Part shown: positions 1-9,994 of the stretch, piece by piece
How positions within the stretch are numbered: position 1 is the first letter of the stretch
Layout of the letters: every line of letters starts with the position of its first letter
DNA from: Streptomyces humidus
GTDB taxonomy: Bacteria; Actinomycetota; Actinomycetes; Streptomycetales; Streptomycetaceae
Direction: 5' to 3'
Assembly (NCBI RefSeq): GCF_014649655.1
Contig: NZ_BMTL01000009.1
Span: 215,871-279,870 of the forward strand
Length of the DNA: 64,000 nucleotides
The notes under the pieces: generated by a model
What the model was told of the DNA's origin: nothing
Database searches by the model: none
The model's input: only the letters and a program-made list of their open reading frames with translations
Translations under genes and position numbers: made by a program

Positions 1-97
1 CGTGCGGCTTTGCGCGACGAAGCTGGGGTACCGTCAGAAGAACTGTCTTATCAAACTCACTATGGCAGGAGGGACGGGGCGACACCGCTCCGTATGG

Positions 98-2137
<2,040 letters not shown>

Positions 2138-2173
2138 TCCCGGCTCCGGCAGGCCCCACCAGGCCCGGAATGG

Positions 2174-2213
2174 ATGCCGCGCACCCCAGGTTCTAGCTTG
2201 GGGGGCGCGGCAT
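2174..2213 (+). terminator. Rho-independent-type terminator after ftsH
   Basis: A 15-bp stem with one mismatch pairs 2174-2188 (ATGCCGCGCACCCCA) with 2199-2213, around a 10-nt loop. TTTT follows immediately. It separates ftsH from folE. Confidence 0.85.
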
Positions 2214-2291
2214 TTTCCGTATGACCGATTTCGTAGGCTCGCAGATGAGGTGCATACCCACCCGAGCGACCCGCACAGGAACGAGGCCCCC

Positions 2292-2897
2292 ATGACCGAC
2301 CCCGTGACGCTGGACGGCGACGGCTTCGTCGGCGAGTTCGACGAGAAGCGCGCCGAGAACGCCGTACGCGAGCTGCTGATCGCGGTCGGCGAGGACCCGG
2401 AGCGCGAGGGACTGCGGGAGACGCCGGCGCGGGTGGCGCGGGCCTACAGGGAGCTTCTGGTCGGCCTCACGCAGGTGCCCGAGGATGTCCTGACCACCAC
2501 GTTCGATCTCGGCCACGACGAGATGGTGCTGGTGAAGGACATCGAGATCGTCTCTCTGTGCGAGCATCACATGCTGCCGTTCCACGGCGTCGCCCACGTC
2601 GGCTACATTCCCGCGGAGTCCGGCAAGATCACGGGCCTGTCCAAACTGGCGCGGTTGGTCGAGGTGTTCGCCCGCCGCCTCCAGGTGCAGGAACGTCTCA
2701 CCACGCAGGTCGCGGACTCCCTCATGCGGATTCTCGAGGCCCGCGGCGTCATCGTCGTCGTCGAGGCCGAGCACATGTGCATGTCGGTGCGGGGAATCCG
2801 CAAGCCCGGCGCCAAGACCACGACGTCCGCGGTGCGGGGTCAGCTCAGGGACGCCACGACCCGGGCCGAGGCGATGGGCCTGATACTGGCGCGCTGA
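2292..2897 (+). CDS. folE: GTP cyclohydrolase I
   Basis: Converts GTP to 7,8-dihydroneopterin triphosphate, the first step of folate synthesis. The 201-aa protein has the zinc site of the family: Cys90 and His93 in CEHH, and Cys163 in EHMCMSVRG. The ATG at 2292 is preceded by AGGAACGAGG. It lies just downstream of the ftsH terminator and converges with the minus-strand folate genes, so it has its own promoter in a short gap. The rest of the folate pathway (folP, folB, folK) sits within 4 kb. Confidence 0.97.
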   Translation: MTDPVTLDGDGFVGEFDEKRAENAVRELLIAVGEDPEREGLRETPARVARAYRELLVGLTQVPEDVLTTTFDLGHDEMVLVKDIEIVSLCEHHMLPFHGVAHVGYIPAESGKITGLSKLARLVEVFARRLQVQERLTTQVADSLMRILEARGVIVVVEAEHMCMSVRGIRKPGAKTTTSAVRGQLRDATTRAEAMGLILAR

Positions 2898-2970
2898 CAC
2901 ACGCCGACCTGCCGGCGACGGCGGGACGGGGTGACTCCGTGGCGGCGGGACTCCGTGGCGGCGGACGGCG

Positions 2971-3456
2971 TCATGCCGCGGACGCCGCGCCGTTCTCGTG
3001 GTCGTCGTCCTCCGGGAGTCTGCAGACACGTTCCAGGAAGAGGGCCGCCGCTATCACCGCGATGCCCGCGAGGACCGAGGCGCCGGCGTAGATCGCCTGG
3101 TCACGGCGGGCGGGGATGTCGAGGGACTCCAGGAGGAAGACGCCCGTGCCTGCGTACATGCCGGAGACGAGGGCGGCGACCAGGGCGCTGGACTGGCCGA
3201 AGACCACCGCACGCGCCGCCATCAGGGGGTCGACGCCCTTGGCCTCGGGGCGGCGCTCGCGCTGGGCCTTGAGGCGGGCGCGCAGCGAGAGCGCCGTGGC
3301 CGCCAGCACGACGGCGATCAGGGCGAGGACGATGGGGGCGGCCAGCGGGACGCTGGGAAAGGTCCCGATCGAGTTCCACAGGCGGGCGCCGGCCCAGGAC
3401 AGGATCCCGGCCACGACGAACACGCCTGCCAGCACCCTGATGCGCAGCTCTCTCAC
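2971..3456 (-). CDS. DUF3180 family membrane protein
   Basis: Small integral membrane protein of 161 aa with a GTG start. Hydrophobic segments lie near residues 7-25, 38-57, 85-110 and 122-142, followed by an acidic C-terminus. It matches the actinobacterial DUF3180 family by overall pattern and by position directly downstream of folK, where this family is normally found. Function is unknown. The 83-nt gap to folK suggests co-transcription with folP-NTF2-folB-folK. Confidence 0.85.
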   Translation of the reverse strand: MRELRIRVLAGVFVVAGILSWAGARLWNSIGTFPSVPLAAPIVLALIAVVLAATALSLRARLKAQRERRPEAKGVDPLMAARAVVFGQSSALVAALVSGMYAGTGVFLLESLDIPARRDQAIYAGASVLAGIAVIAAALFLERVCRLPEDDDHENGAASAA

Positions 3457-3539
3457 GGTGTCCCTTCAGCTCCCCCGAGCCCACGGCAGGAAGATCTCGC
3501 GGGCAGTGGTCTCGTTGACCTCTCTGCTGACCTTAACGA

Positions 3540-4151
3540 CTAGTCGGGCAGGTGGAGTTCCAGGTCCTTGCGGGCTTCGACGCCTTCGCGGGGGAGGGCG
3601 CCGAGGAGATCGGCGACGGTGCCGCGGCCGGGCAACCGGGCCTCGGGCTCCACGTCGTGCCAGGGGGCCAGCACGAAGGCGCGCTGGTGCGCACGGGGGT
3701 GCGGGAGGGTGAGGCGCGGGTCGTCGTCGACCACGTCGGCGTACGCGACGATGTCGACGTCCAGCGTGCGCGCGCCCCAGCGCTCGTCCCGTACCCGGTG
3801 GAAGGCCTCCTCGACCGCATGGGCGCGCTCCAGGAGGGACGACGGCGGGAGGGTCGTCTTCAGCAGGACCACCGCGTTGAAGTACGACGGCTGGCTGCCG
3901 GGGTCGACGCCCCACGGCTCCGTCTCGTAGACGGGGGAGACGGCCTTGACGCGGACGCCGGGGGTGTCCTCCAGGGCGTCGATGGCCCCCTGGAGCGTCT
4001 CCAGGCGGTTGCCCAGGTTGGAGCCGAGCGAGATCACGGCCCGTTTGGGGTTGTGCAGGGTGGTGTCGGCGGCGTCGACCTTCTCGACGACGGAGGCGGG
4101 TACCGGCTGTACGGTCGGGTCGCTCTGGCCCTCGGTGAAGAACGCGGTCAT
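3540..4151 (-). CDS. folK: 2-amino-4-hydroxy-6-hydroxymethyldihydropteridine diphosphokinase
   Basis: Transfers pyrophosphate from ATP to 6-hydroxymethyl-dihydropterin, giving the substrate of FolP. After an N-terminal extension of about 36 residues, the HPPK core starts with ISLGSNLGNR and continues with PVYETEPWG, RWGARTLDVDI and LPHPR, all hallmark motifs. The 203-aa length exceeds the usual ~160 because of the extension. The ATG overlaps the folB stop by 4 nt (ATGA), indicating translational coupling. Confidence 0.95.
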   Translation of the reverse strand: MTAFFTEGQSDPTVQPVPASVVEKVDAADTTLHNPKRAVISLGSNLGNRLETLQGAIDALEDTPGVRVKAVSPVYETEPWGVDPGSQPSYFNAVVLLKTTLPPSSLLERAHAVEEAFHRVRDERWGARTLDVDIVAYADVVDDDPRLTLPHPRAHQRAFVLAPWHDVEPEARLPGRGTVADLLGALPREGVEARKDLELHLPD

Positions 4152-4507
4152 GCTCGGCTCCGGGTGATGGTGACGGTCACGTCGTCGAAGGGGACGGTGA
4201 TCGGCGCGTCCGGTTTGTGGACGCAGACCTCGACCTCCTGGACTCCCTCGTGCTTCAGGCAGGCCTGGGCGATGCGCTCGGCGAGCGTCTCGACGAGGTC
4301 GACGGCCTCGCCCTGGACGACGGCCACGACCTCCTCCGCCACGATGCCGTAGTGCACGGTCTTCGCCAGGTCGTCGTCGGCGGCGGCCGGTCGGGTGTCC
4401 AGGCCCAGGGAGAGGTCCACGATGAAGGTCTGGCCCTCCTCGCGTTCCTTGGGGAACACGCCGTGGTACCCGCGGGCCTTCAGGCCGCGCAGCGCGACAC
4501 GATCCAC
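4148..4507 (-). CDS. folB: dihydroneopterin aldolase
   Basis: Cleaves dihydroneopterin to 6-hydroxymethyl-dihydropterin and glycolaldehyde in folate synthesis. The 119-aa product has the family pattern of RGLKARGYHGVFPKERE at the N-terminus and a catalytic-region segment with VETLAERIA. I chose the GTG at 4507 because AGGAG lies 8 nt upstream. A GTG at 4516 would abut that ribosome site. The gene couples to folK by a 4-nt overlap. A 288-nt gap separates it from the upstream NTF2-like gene, so a separate promoter is possible. Confidence 0.94.
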   Translation of the reverse strand: MDRVALRGLKARGYHGVFPKEREEGQTFIVDLSLGLDTRPAAADDDLAKTVHYGIVAEEVVAVVQGEAVDLVETLAERIAQACLKHEGVQEVEVCVHKPDAPITVPFDDVTVTITRSRA

Positions 4508-4734
4508 GCGAATCACTCCTGCAATCGTCGGTTGGGGCCGGTGCGTACCGGGTGCGGGCGGCGGCCCGGCCTCGAACGAATCTACCTGCGAGCACTGACA
4601 GTCCCGGGCCCCGGCCGCGGTGGCCCGGACCCGAGCCGTGAGTTTTCACCGGGCGTTTCCCTTGGAGAACCCGGTGGCTCACGGGTTGGTAGCCGCCCCT
4701 ACCCGTGGGCTCGTGATTCCAACCACTTCTTCGT

Positions 4735-4764
4735 CCCTCCGGTCGACTCGAGGCGACCGGAGGG
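4735..4764 (-). terminator. hairpin in the NTF2-folB gap
   Basis: A perfect 11-bp inverted repeat pairs 4735-4745 (CCCTCCGGTCG) with 4754-4764 around an 8-nt loop, just past the stop of the NTF2-like gene. There is no T run. It probably ends or attenuates transcription from folP. The rest of 4508-4795 has no gene that I can see. Confidence 0.6.
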
Positions 4765-4795
4765 CCTGCTGCCCCGTTGCGGCCCGTCCGTCCGC

Positions 4796-5362
4796 TCAGG
4801 AAGAGGTGTCGTCGTTCCCGGGGCCCTCGAGGTCTTCGGGGCCCGCAGGTCCCCCAGGGGTCTCCGGGAGCTCGGAGTCGTCGGAGTCGTCGCTCTCGGC
4901 CAGGACCGGAGAGGCGTGGTGCGACCACAGCTTCCAGCCGTCGGAGGTGCGGCGGAACACGTTGGTGGCGACCACCAACTGGCCGACGAGCGGACCCAGT
5001 TCCTCGCCGTCCTCGGGCGGGGGACCACCGCTGAGGATGTTCTCGGTGCAGGTCACCAGAGCGGTGTCGCCGGTGACGGAGACGTGCACGTCGGTGAGGA
5101 AGAACTGGATGTAGTCGGTGTTCGCCATGATCAGCGCGTAGGACCTGAGGACCTCGCCCCGGCCGGTGAGCACCGGCCAGCCGGGGTGCACGCACGAGAC
5201 GACGCCGACGTCGGCGGGGTCGTGGTACGTCTCGTCCACGCCGAGGTCGGCGGGGGCGAGCCAGAGGGAGGAGACGCCTGCGAAGTCGCCTTGTTCGAGT
5301 GCCTCGTAGAAGGCGGCGTTGGCGGCTTCGACCTGCTCGACGTCCGTGTGGGGGGCGCTCAC
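4796..5362 (-). CDS. NTF2-like (SnoaL/DUF4440-type) protein
   Basis: A 188-aa soluble protein with the alpha+beta cone fold pattern of nuclear transport factor 2-like proteins. The N-terminal helix motif VEAANAAFYEALEQGDF precedes a strand region ending in NVFRRTSDGWKLWSHHASPV. The C-terminus is acidic and low complexity. The GTG start overlaps the folP stop by 4 nt (GTGA) with GGGGGAAG upstream, so it is coupled to folP. Catalytic function is unknown. Its conserved place inside the folate cluster suggests a role linked to pterin or folate chemistry, but the sequence does not prove it. Confidence 0.85.
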   Translation of the reverse strand: MSAPHTDVEQVEAANAAFYEALEQGDFAGVSSLWLAPADLGVDETYHDPADVGVVSCVHPGWPVLTGRGEVLRSYALIMANTDYIQFFLTDVHVSVTGDTALVTCTENILSGGPPPEDGEELGPLVGQLVVATNVFRRTSDGWKLWSHHASPVLAESDDSDDSELPETPGGPAGPEDLEGPGNDDTSS

Positions 5363-6345
5363 CGGGCTTCCCCCGCGCGGCGGGCGCCGGACTCGGTCCG
5401 CGCTTCGGCCGTGCTTCCCGCGCCGGGTGAATGCGCCGCCGTCCGCGCCCGGTGCGGTGCGCCTGCGCCCGGCGCGTCCTTCTCCTCGCGCGCCCCCTCC
5501 ACGGCTCGTGCGACCCGCACCGCGTCCGCCGTCGCGCGGACCTCGTGCACCCGGACCGCCCAGGCGCCGGCCTGGGCCGCGAGGGCCGAGACGGCTGCTG
5601 TGGCGGCGTCCCGCTCGCGCGCGGGCGGCGGAGAGCCCTGCGGGCCGGCCAGGACGCGGCCGAGGAACCGTTTGCGGGAGGCGGCGACCAGCAGCGGGTG
5701 CCCGAGGGCGTGCAGCCGGTCGAGGTGGGCGAGCAGCAGCAGGTCGTGGTCGGCCTCCTTGGAGAAGCCGAGGCCCGGGTCGACGACGATGCGGTCGGGG
5801 GCGACGCCGCCCGCCAGCACCGCGTCCACGCGCGCGTGGAGCTCGTCCACGACTTCTGCGACGACGTCGGCGTAGACGCCCTTGACGTTGCCTCCCTCGA
5901 GGAAGCCCCGCCAGTGCATGACGACGAAGGGGGCGCCCGCGTCGGCCACGGTCGGGATCATCGCGGGGTCCGCCAGGCCGCCGCTGACGTCGTTCACGAG
6001 TGCGGCGCCGGCCGCGAGGGCCTGGGCGGCGACGCTGGCGCGCATGGTGTCGACGGAGACGACGACGCCTTCGGAGGCCAGGCCCCGGACCACGGGGACG
6101 ACCCGGCGGAGCTCCTCGGCCTCGTCGACGCGGGTGGCGCCCGGCCGGGTGGACTCGCCGCCGACGTCGACCAGGTCCGCGCCCTCGGCGACGAGGTGCA
6201 GACCGTGTTTGACGGCGGCCGTCGTGTCGAACCAGCGGCCGCCGTCGGAGAAGGAGTCGGGGGTCACGTTGACGACTCCCATGACCGCACAGCGGTCCCA
6301 TTCGGGAAGTCCGACGACGCGCCCGCGTCCGCTCTGCTTGCTCAT
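5359..6345 (-). CDS. folP: dihydropteroate synthase
   Basis: Condenses 6-hydroxymethyl-dihydropterin diphosphate with p-aminobenzoate to dihydropteroate; this is the sulfonamide target. Characteristic segments are MGVVNVTPDSFSDGG near residue 22, DVGGESTRPGA, NDVSGGLADP and a C-terminal RVHEVRATADAVRVA. The protein has a ~40-residue disordered C-terminal tail beyond the domain (328 aa against a usual ~280). The ATG at 6345 has no Shine-Dalgarno but sits 6 nt after TACGCT, a leaderless arrangement. First gene of the minus-strand folate operon. Confidence 0.96.
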   Translation of the reverse strand: MSKQSGRGRVVGLPEWDRCAVMGVVNVTPDSFSDGGRWFDTTAAVKHGLHLVAEGADLVDVGGESTRPGATRVDEAEELRRVVPVVRGLASEGVVVSVDTMRASVAAQALAAGAALVNDVSGGLADPAMIPTVADAGAPFVVMHWRGFLEGGNVKGVYADVVAEVVDELHARVDAVLAGGVAPDRIVVDPGLGFSKEADHDLLLLAHLDRLHALGHPLLVAASRKRFLGRVLAGPQGSPPPARERDAATAAVSALAAQAGAWAVRVHEVRATADAVRVARAVEGAREEKDAPGAGAPHRARTAAHSPGAGSTAEARTESGARRAGEAR

Positions 6346-6351
6346 GCGTTC

Positions 6352-6357
6352 AGCGTA
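6352..6357 (-). promoter_or_regulatory. -10 box of leaderless folP promoter
   Basis: TACGCT on the minus strand ends 6 nt before the folP ATG. Transcription from it would start at or next to the start codon. No clear -35 is seen. Confidence 0.5.
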
Positions 6358-6526
6358 GGCCCAGGAGGGAGCCGTGCCGTGGTCCGGCCCGGCCCGGCCG
6401 AACCCGAACCCGCGGGGCCGGGCCTCGGAACCGGGACGCGGGGCCGTTGCCCCGGCCGCTGTCGGCGACCCGGGTCCGGTCGGCGGTCCGGGTCCGCTCG
6501 GAGGCGGACCCGGCGTGGCTGCGGGG

Positions 6527-8362
6527 CTATGCGGCCCGTACGTCCCTGTCCGCCACCGTGTGCGCACACGCGCGTGCCGGTGCGGAGCGACGGCGCAGGA
6601 AGCGCGGCAGGGGCAGGGCCAGGTTGACGAAGCCTTCGGCCTGCATGGCGGCGAAGCCGATGCGGGGAAGGTCGCCGGAGGCGCGGTAGACCACGAAGCG
6701 GGGCTCCCAGCGCGGCTGGAACTTGGCGTTGAACTTGTACAGGGACTCGATCTGGAACCAGCGGGAGAGGAAGACCAGCAGGCCGCGCCAGGCGCGCAGG
6801 ACGGGGCCGGCGCCGATCTTCTCGCCGCGGGCCAGGGCCGCGCGGAACATGGCGAAGTTCAGCGACACGCGGGTGATGCCGAACTTCGGTGCGGCCTGGA
6901 GGGCGGCGACGATCAGCAGTTCGTTCATGCCGGGGTCGGCCGAGCGGTCGCGGCGCATCAGGTCCAGCGAGGCGCCGTCGGGGCCCCAGGGCACGAAGTG
7001 CAGGATCGCCTTCAGGTCGCCGTACTCGCCGGGGACCTCGTCGGCCTTGTGGGCGGTGGCGATCAGGCAGTCGGCGTCGGCGGCGTCGCCGATACGGCCC
7101 AGGGCCATGGAGAAGCCGCGCTCGGTGTCGGTGCCCCGCCAGTCCTCCGCGGCGCGCTGGACGCGCTCCAGTTCGGCCTCGCCGAGGTCACCCACGCGCC
7201 GGACCCGGGTTTCGTAACCGGCGCGTTCGATGCGCTTGACCATTTGGCGCACGTTGCGCATCGCGCGGCCGGCCAGGGAGAAATCCGCCACGTCCACCAC
7301 CGCCTCGTCGCCCAGTTCGAGGGCGTCCAGGCCGGTCTCCCGGGTCCAGACCTCGCCGCCGGTCTCCGAGCAGCCCATGACGGCCGGGGTCCAGGAGTGG
7401 GCCTTTGCCTCGTCCATGAAGCGCTCGATGGCGCCGGGCCAGGCCTCGACGTCGCCGATGGGGTCGCCGCTGGCGAGCATCACGCCGGAGACCACGCGGT
7501 AGGTGACGGCCGCCTTGCCGCTGGGGGAGAAGACGACGGCCTTGTCGCGGCGCAGCGCGAAGTGACCGAGGGAGTCGCGGCGGCCGTGCTTGGCCAGCAG
7601 GGCGCGCAGTCGGGTCTCGTCCTCCTCGGTGAGGCGGGCGGCCGGGTGCTCCGGGCGGAACGCGAGATAGATCGTGGTGACCGCCGTGAGCAGGCCCAGG
7701 GCGCCCAGGGAGGCGCCGACGGTCCAGGAGGTGTTGCCCTGGTAGTCGACCGGGCCCTCGAAGCCGAAGAGGCCGTACAGGACGTGCGCGAGCCGATCGG
7801 CCAGGCTCGGGTCGCCGATCATGCGGTTGGGGTGGACGCTGACGATGACCAGCCCCAGACCGAGGGAACCGGCGCCCATGAGGACGAAGTTGGCGAGCGC
7901 GCGCCAGCGGCTGCGCGGGTCGGGCAGCGCCGCGAACTGGTCGCGGTGCACCAGGAGCGGCGCCAGGAGCGCCACCGAGATGAGCGCGCCCACGATCGAG
8001 TGGCGGTACACGAACTGGGCCACCGCGCCGGCCGGCAGCAGCACCACCGCGGCCCGCCACGCGCGCCGCTTGCCGCGCCTGAGGCCGTGGGCCAGCAACA
8101 GCAGCAGGACACCGGCACTGAGCGACAGCGCGGCCGCGAACGGCCCGAAGGAGCCCGGAAGCACCTCGGCGAAGGTGTGCATACGACTGTGCCGGAACCG
8201 CGGGAAGACGCCACCGGCGACGTCCAGCAGGCCCACGAGGGCACAGGCCCTCGCGACGAGGGCGGGAACGGCCTCAGGGCGCGGACCTCGCACTATCCGC
8301 CGCACCCGGCTCGCTCGGCGCGGAACCCCGCCCGACATTTCCGCATCTTCCGTGACAGACAT
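6527..8362 (-). CDS. phosphatidylglycerol lysyltransferase-type (DUF2156) membrane protein
   Basis: Likely aminoacyl-phosphatidylglycerol synthase of the MprF/LysX group, which transfers an amino acid from tRNA to membrane phosphatidylglycerol. The N-terminal ~300 residues carry several membrane helices in two groups. The C-terminal ~330 residues form the GNAT-like DUF2156 domain, with GRRDSLGHFALR, VMLASGDPIGD and a terminal SLYKFNAKFQPRWEPRFVVY. Unlike mycobacterial LysX it has no fused lysyl-tRNA synthetase. I chose the ATG at 8362; the frame is open to an ATG at 8413. The amino acid and lipid substrates are not determined by sequence. Confidence 0.85.
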   Translation of the reverse strand: MSVTEDAEMSGGVPRRASRVRRIVRGPRPEAVPALVARACALVGLLDVAGGVFPRFRHSRMHTFAEVLPGSFGPFAAALSLSAGVLLLLLAHGLRRGKRRAWRAAVVLLPAGAVAQFVYRHSIVGALISVALLAPLLVHRDQFAALPDPRSRWRALANFVLMGAGSLGLGLVIVSVHPNRMIGDPSLADRLAHVLYGLFGFEGPVDYQGNTSWTVGASLGALGLLTAVTTIYLAFRPEHPAARLTEEDETRLRALLAKHGRRDSLGHFALRRDKAVVFSPSGKAAVTYRVVSGVMLASGDPIGDVEAWPGAIERFMDEAKAHSWTPAVMGCSETGGEVWTRETGLDALELGDEAVVDVADFSLAGRAMRNVRQMVKRIERAGYETRVRRVGDLGEAELERVQRAAEDWRGTDTERGFSMALGRIGDAADADCLIATAHKADEVPGEYGDLKAILHFVPWGPDGASLDLMRRDRSADPGMNELLIVAALQAAPKFGITRVSLNFAMFRAALARGEKIGAGPVLRAWRGLLVFLSRWFQIESLYKFNAKFQPRWEPRFVVYRASGDLPRIGFAAMQAEGFVNLALPLPRFLRRRSAPARACAHTVADRDVRAA

Positions 8363-8574
8363 CGCATCCCATAGTTCCGCGAGAGACCTTGGACCCGGTG
8401 CCGATTCGGGCATCCGGCGACATTGCGCCCTCTAGGACGGTGTCTTGGGCAGAGAGGTTCACTCATCTCGCCAAAGGCACTGAAAAAGCGAAGCAAAATC
8501 CGGGACAAGTCCTCGCGAAGAAGTCGGGGGGAGCGGGTGCGATCCCGGACGGAGAGCAGGCAGGAATCCACCTC

Positions 8575-9702
8575 ATGGGTCTCACGAGCAACAAAGTGCT
8601 GCTGCTGTCAGTGCTGTTCGCCTTACTGCTGTTCGTCGGCACGGTCTGGCTGTGGCCGAGGCTGGCCGAGCGGAACTGGCGGGCCGTCGGCGGGCGGGTC
8701 GGACTGCTGCTCGCCACCCAGTTGGCGCTCTTCGCGTCGATTGGGCTCTCCGCCAACCAGGCGTTCGGGTTCTACGCCAGCTGGGCGGACCTGTTCGGTC
8801 AGGAGACGGAGCAGGGGGTGGTCGTCGACCACTCGTCGGGCGGCGGCTCGGCGGGACCGCTGCGGGTGGTCGACACGCGGCGGGTGGACGGCGGGGGCAA
8901 CGGCCGGCCGCGGTCCGGCGGGCAGGTCCAGAAGGTCGCCGTCAACGGGCGGACGACGCACATCACCACGCCCGCGTACGTGTACCTGCCGCCGGAGTAC
9001 TTCGAGCCGGCCTATCGCACGCGGACGTTCCCCGCGGCCGTGGTCCTCACGGGGTACCCCGGCACGGCAGAGGCGCTCGTGGACAAGCTGCACTACCCGC
9101 GCACCGCGCGGCAGCTGGCCAGGGACGGGAGCATGCAGCCCATGATCCTCGTGATGATGCGTCCCACGGTGGCGCCGCCCAGGGACACGGAGTGCGTGGA
9201 CATCCCGGGCGGTCCGCAGACCGAGACGTTCTTCGCGAAGGATCTGCGCGAGGCCGTGGCGGCCCACTACAGGGTGGGCAAGAAGGCGAGCAATTGGGGC
9301 ATCATCGGGGACTCCACGGGCGGGTACTGCGCGCTGAAACTGGCGATGCACCACCCCGAGGCCTATGCGGCGGCAGCGGGCCTGTCGGCGTACTACAAGG
9401 CGCCGATCGACCCGACCACCGGAGACCTCTTCCACGGTAACAAGACCCTGCGCAATGAGGCGGATCTGCTCTGGTTCCTGAAGAATCGTTCCGCTCCCGC
9501 CGCCTCTCTGCTGGTCACCAGCAGCAGGGCCGGAGAATCGAACTACAAGGCCACACAGAAGTTCATAGAGCTGGCGAAGGCCACGGACAGGACCAAGGTC
9601 TCGTCGATCATCCTGGAAAGCGGCGGGCACAACTTCAACACCTGGCGACGGGAGATTCCGCCGACGCTGCAGTGGATCAGCGGCCGGCTGAGCGACCGTT
9701 GA
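8575..9702 (+). CDS. alpha/beta-hydrolase esterase, membrane anchored, with TTA codon
   Basis: Putative esterase of the antigen 85/esterase D superfamily. There are two N-terminal membrane segments (residues 8-26 and about 43-62), then a variable linker and the hydrolase domain with nucleophile motif GDSTGG and a C-terminal SGGHNFNTWR holding the likely catalytic His. Family members often act as extracellular acyl- or mycolyl-type esterases; the substrate here is unknown. Codon 17 is TTA (8623-8625), the rare leucine codon read only by the bldA tRNA in Streptomyces, so translation is probably developmentally controlled. The ATG at 8575 is preceded by CAGGAA. Confidence 0.88.
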   Translation: MGLTSNKVLLLSVLFALLLFVGTVWLWPRLAERNWRAVGGRVGLLLATQLALFASIGLSANQAFGFYASWADLFGQETEQGVVVDHSSGGGSAGPLRVVDTRRVDGGGNGRPRSGGQVQKVAVNGRTTHITTPAYVYLPPEYFEPAYRTRTFPAAVVLTGYPGTAEALVDKLHYPRTARQLARDGSMQPMILVMMRPTVAPPRDTECVDIPGGPQTETFFAKDLREAVAAHYRVGKKASNWGIIGDSTGGYCALKLAMHHPEAYAAAAGLSAYYKAPIDPTTGDLFHGNKTLRNEADLLWFLKNRSAPAASLLVTSSRAGESNYKATQKFIELAKATDRTKVSSIILESGGHNFNTWRREIPPTLQWISGRLSDR

Positions 9703-9994
9703 CCGGGTGCGGGTGCGGGTGCGGGTGCGGGTCGGAGGCGGTGTTGAGGCGGAGGCGGGCTCGGGTGCGAGGTGACGGCGGGCCGGGGGCGGCCTACGTG
9801 CCGGGCGGGTGCGGCCGCTGCCCGGCACGGAGGCGACGGACGTCCCGGGGCGCCTCTCCGGAGCAGAAATGATCTTGCCCCTTGTCGAATTCGGCGACGG
9901 CCCTGATTCCTGATGCGGTGTGAAGGCTTCGTTATGGCTGTGTTTTTGTGGGGCGGGGCACCAACAATCGCCTACGCGCGGTAAGTTTCTGGCC
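9703..9994 (+). other. intergenic region with short GGGTGC repeats and putative promoter
   Basis: The segment after the esterase begins with tandem GGGTGC units (about 9705-9735). No gene is supported. TAAGTT at 9982-9987 lies 7 nt before the ATG at 9995 and is a plausible -10 for a leaderless transcript. Confidence 0.45.

Noticed and set aside
2..97. Longer ftsH product starting at base 2 or ATG 62
   Set aside because: The extra residues do not resemble FtsH and no ribosome site precedes them; the conserved N-terminus starts at 98.
2193..3029. 278-aa reading frame on the minus strand over folE
   Set aside because: Composition is typical of a shadow frame of a high-GC gene; folE on the other strand has all catalytic motifs.
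6527..8362. Full LysX with fused lysyl-tRNA synthetase
   Set aside because: No class II synthetase motifs follow the DUF2156 domain; the gene ends directly after it.
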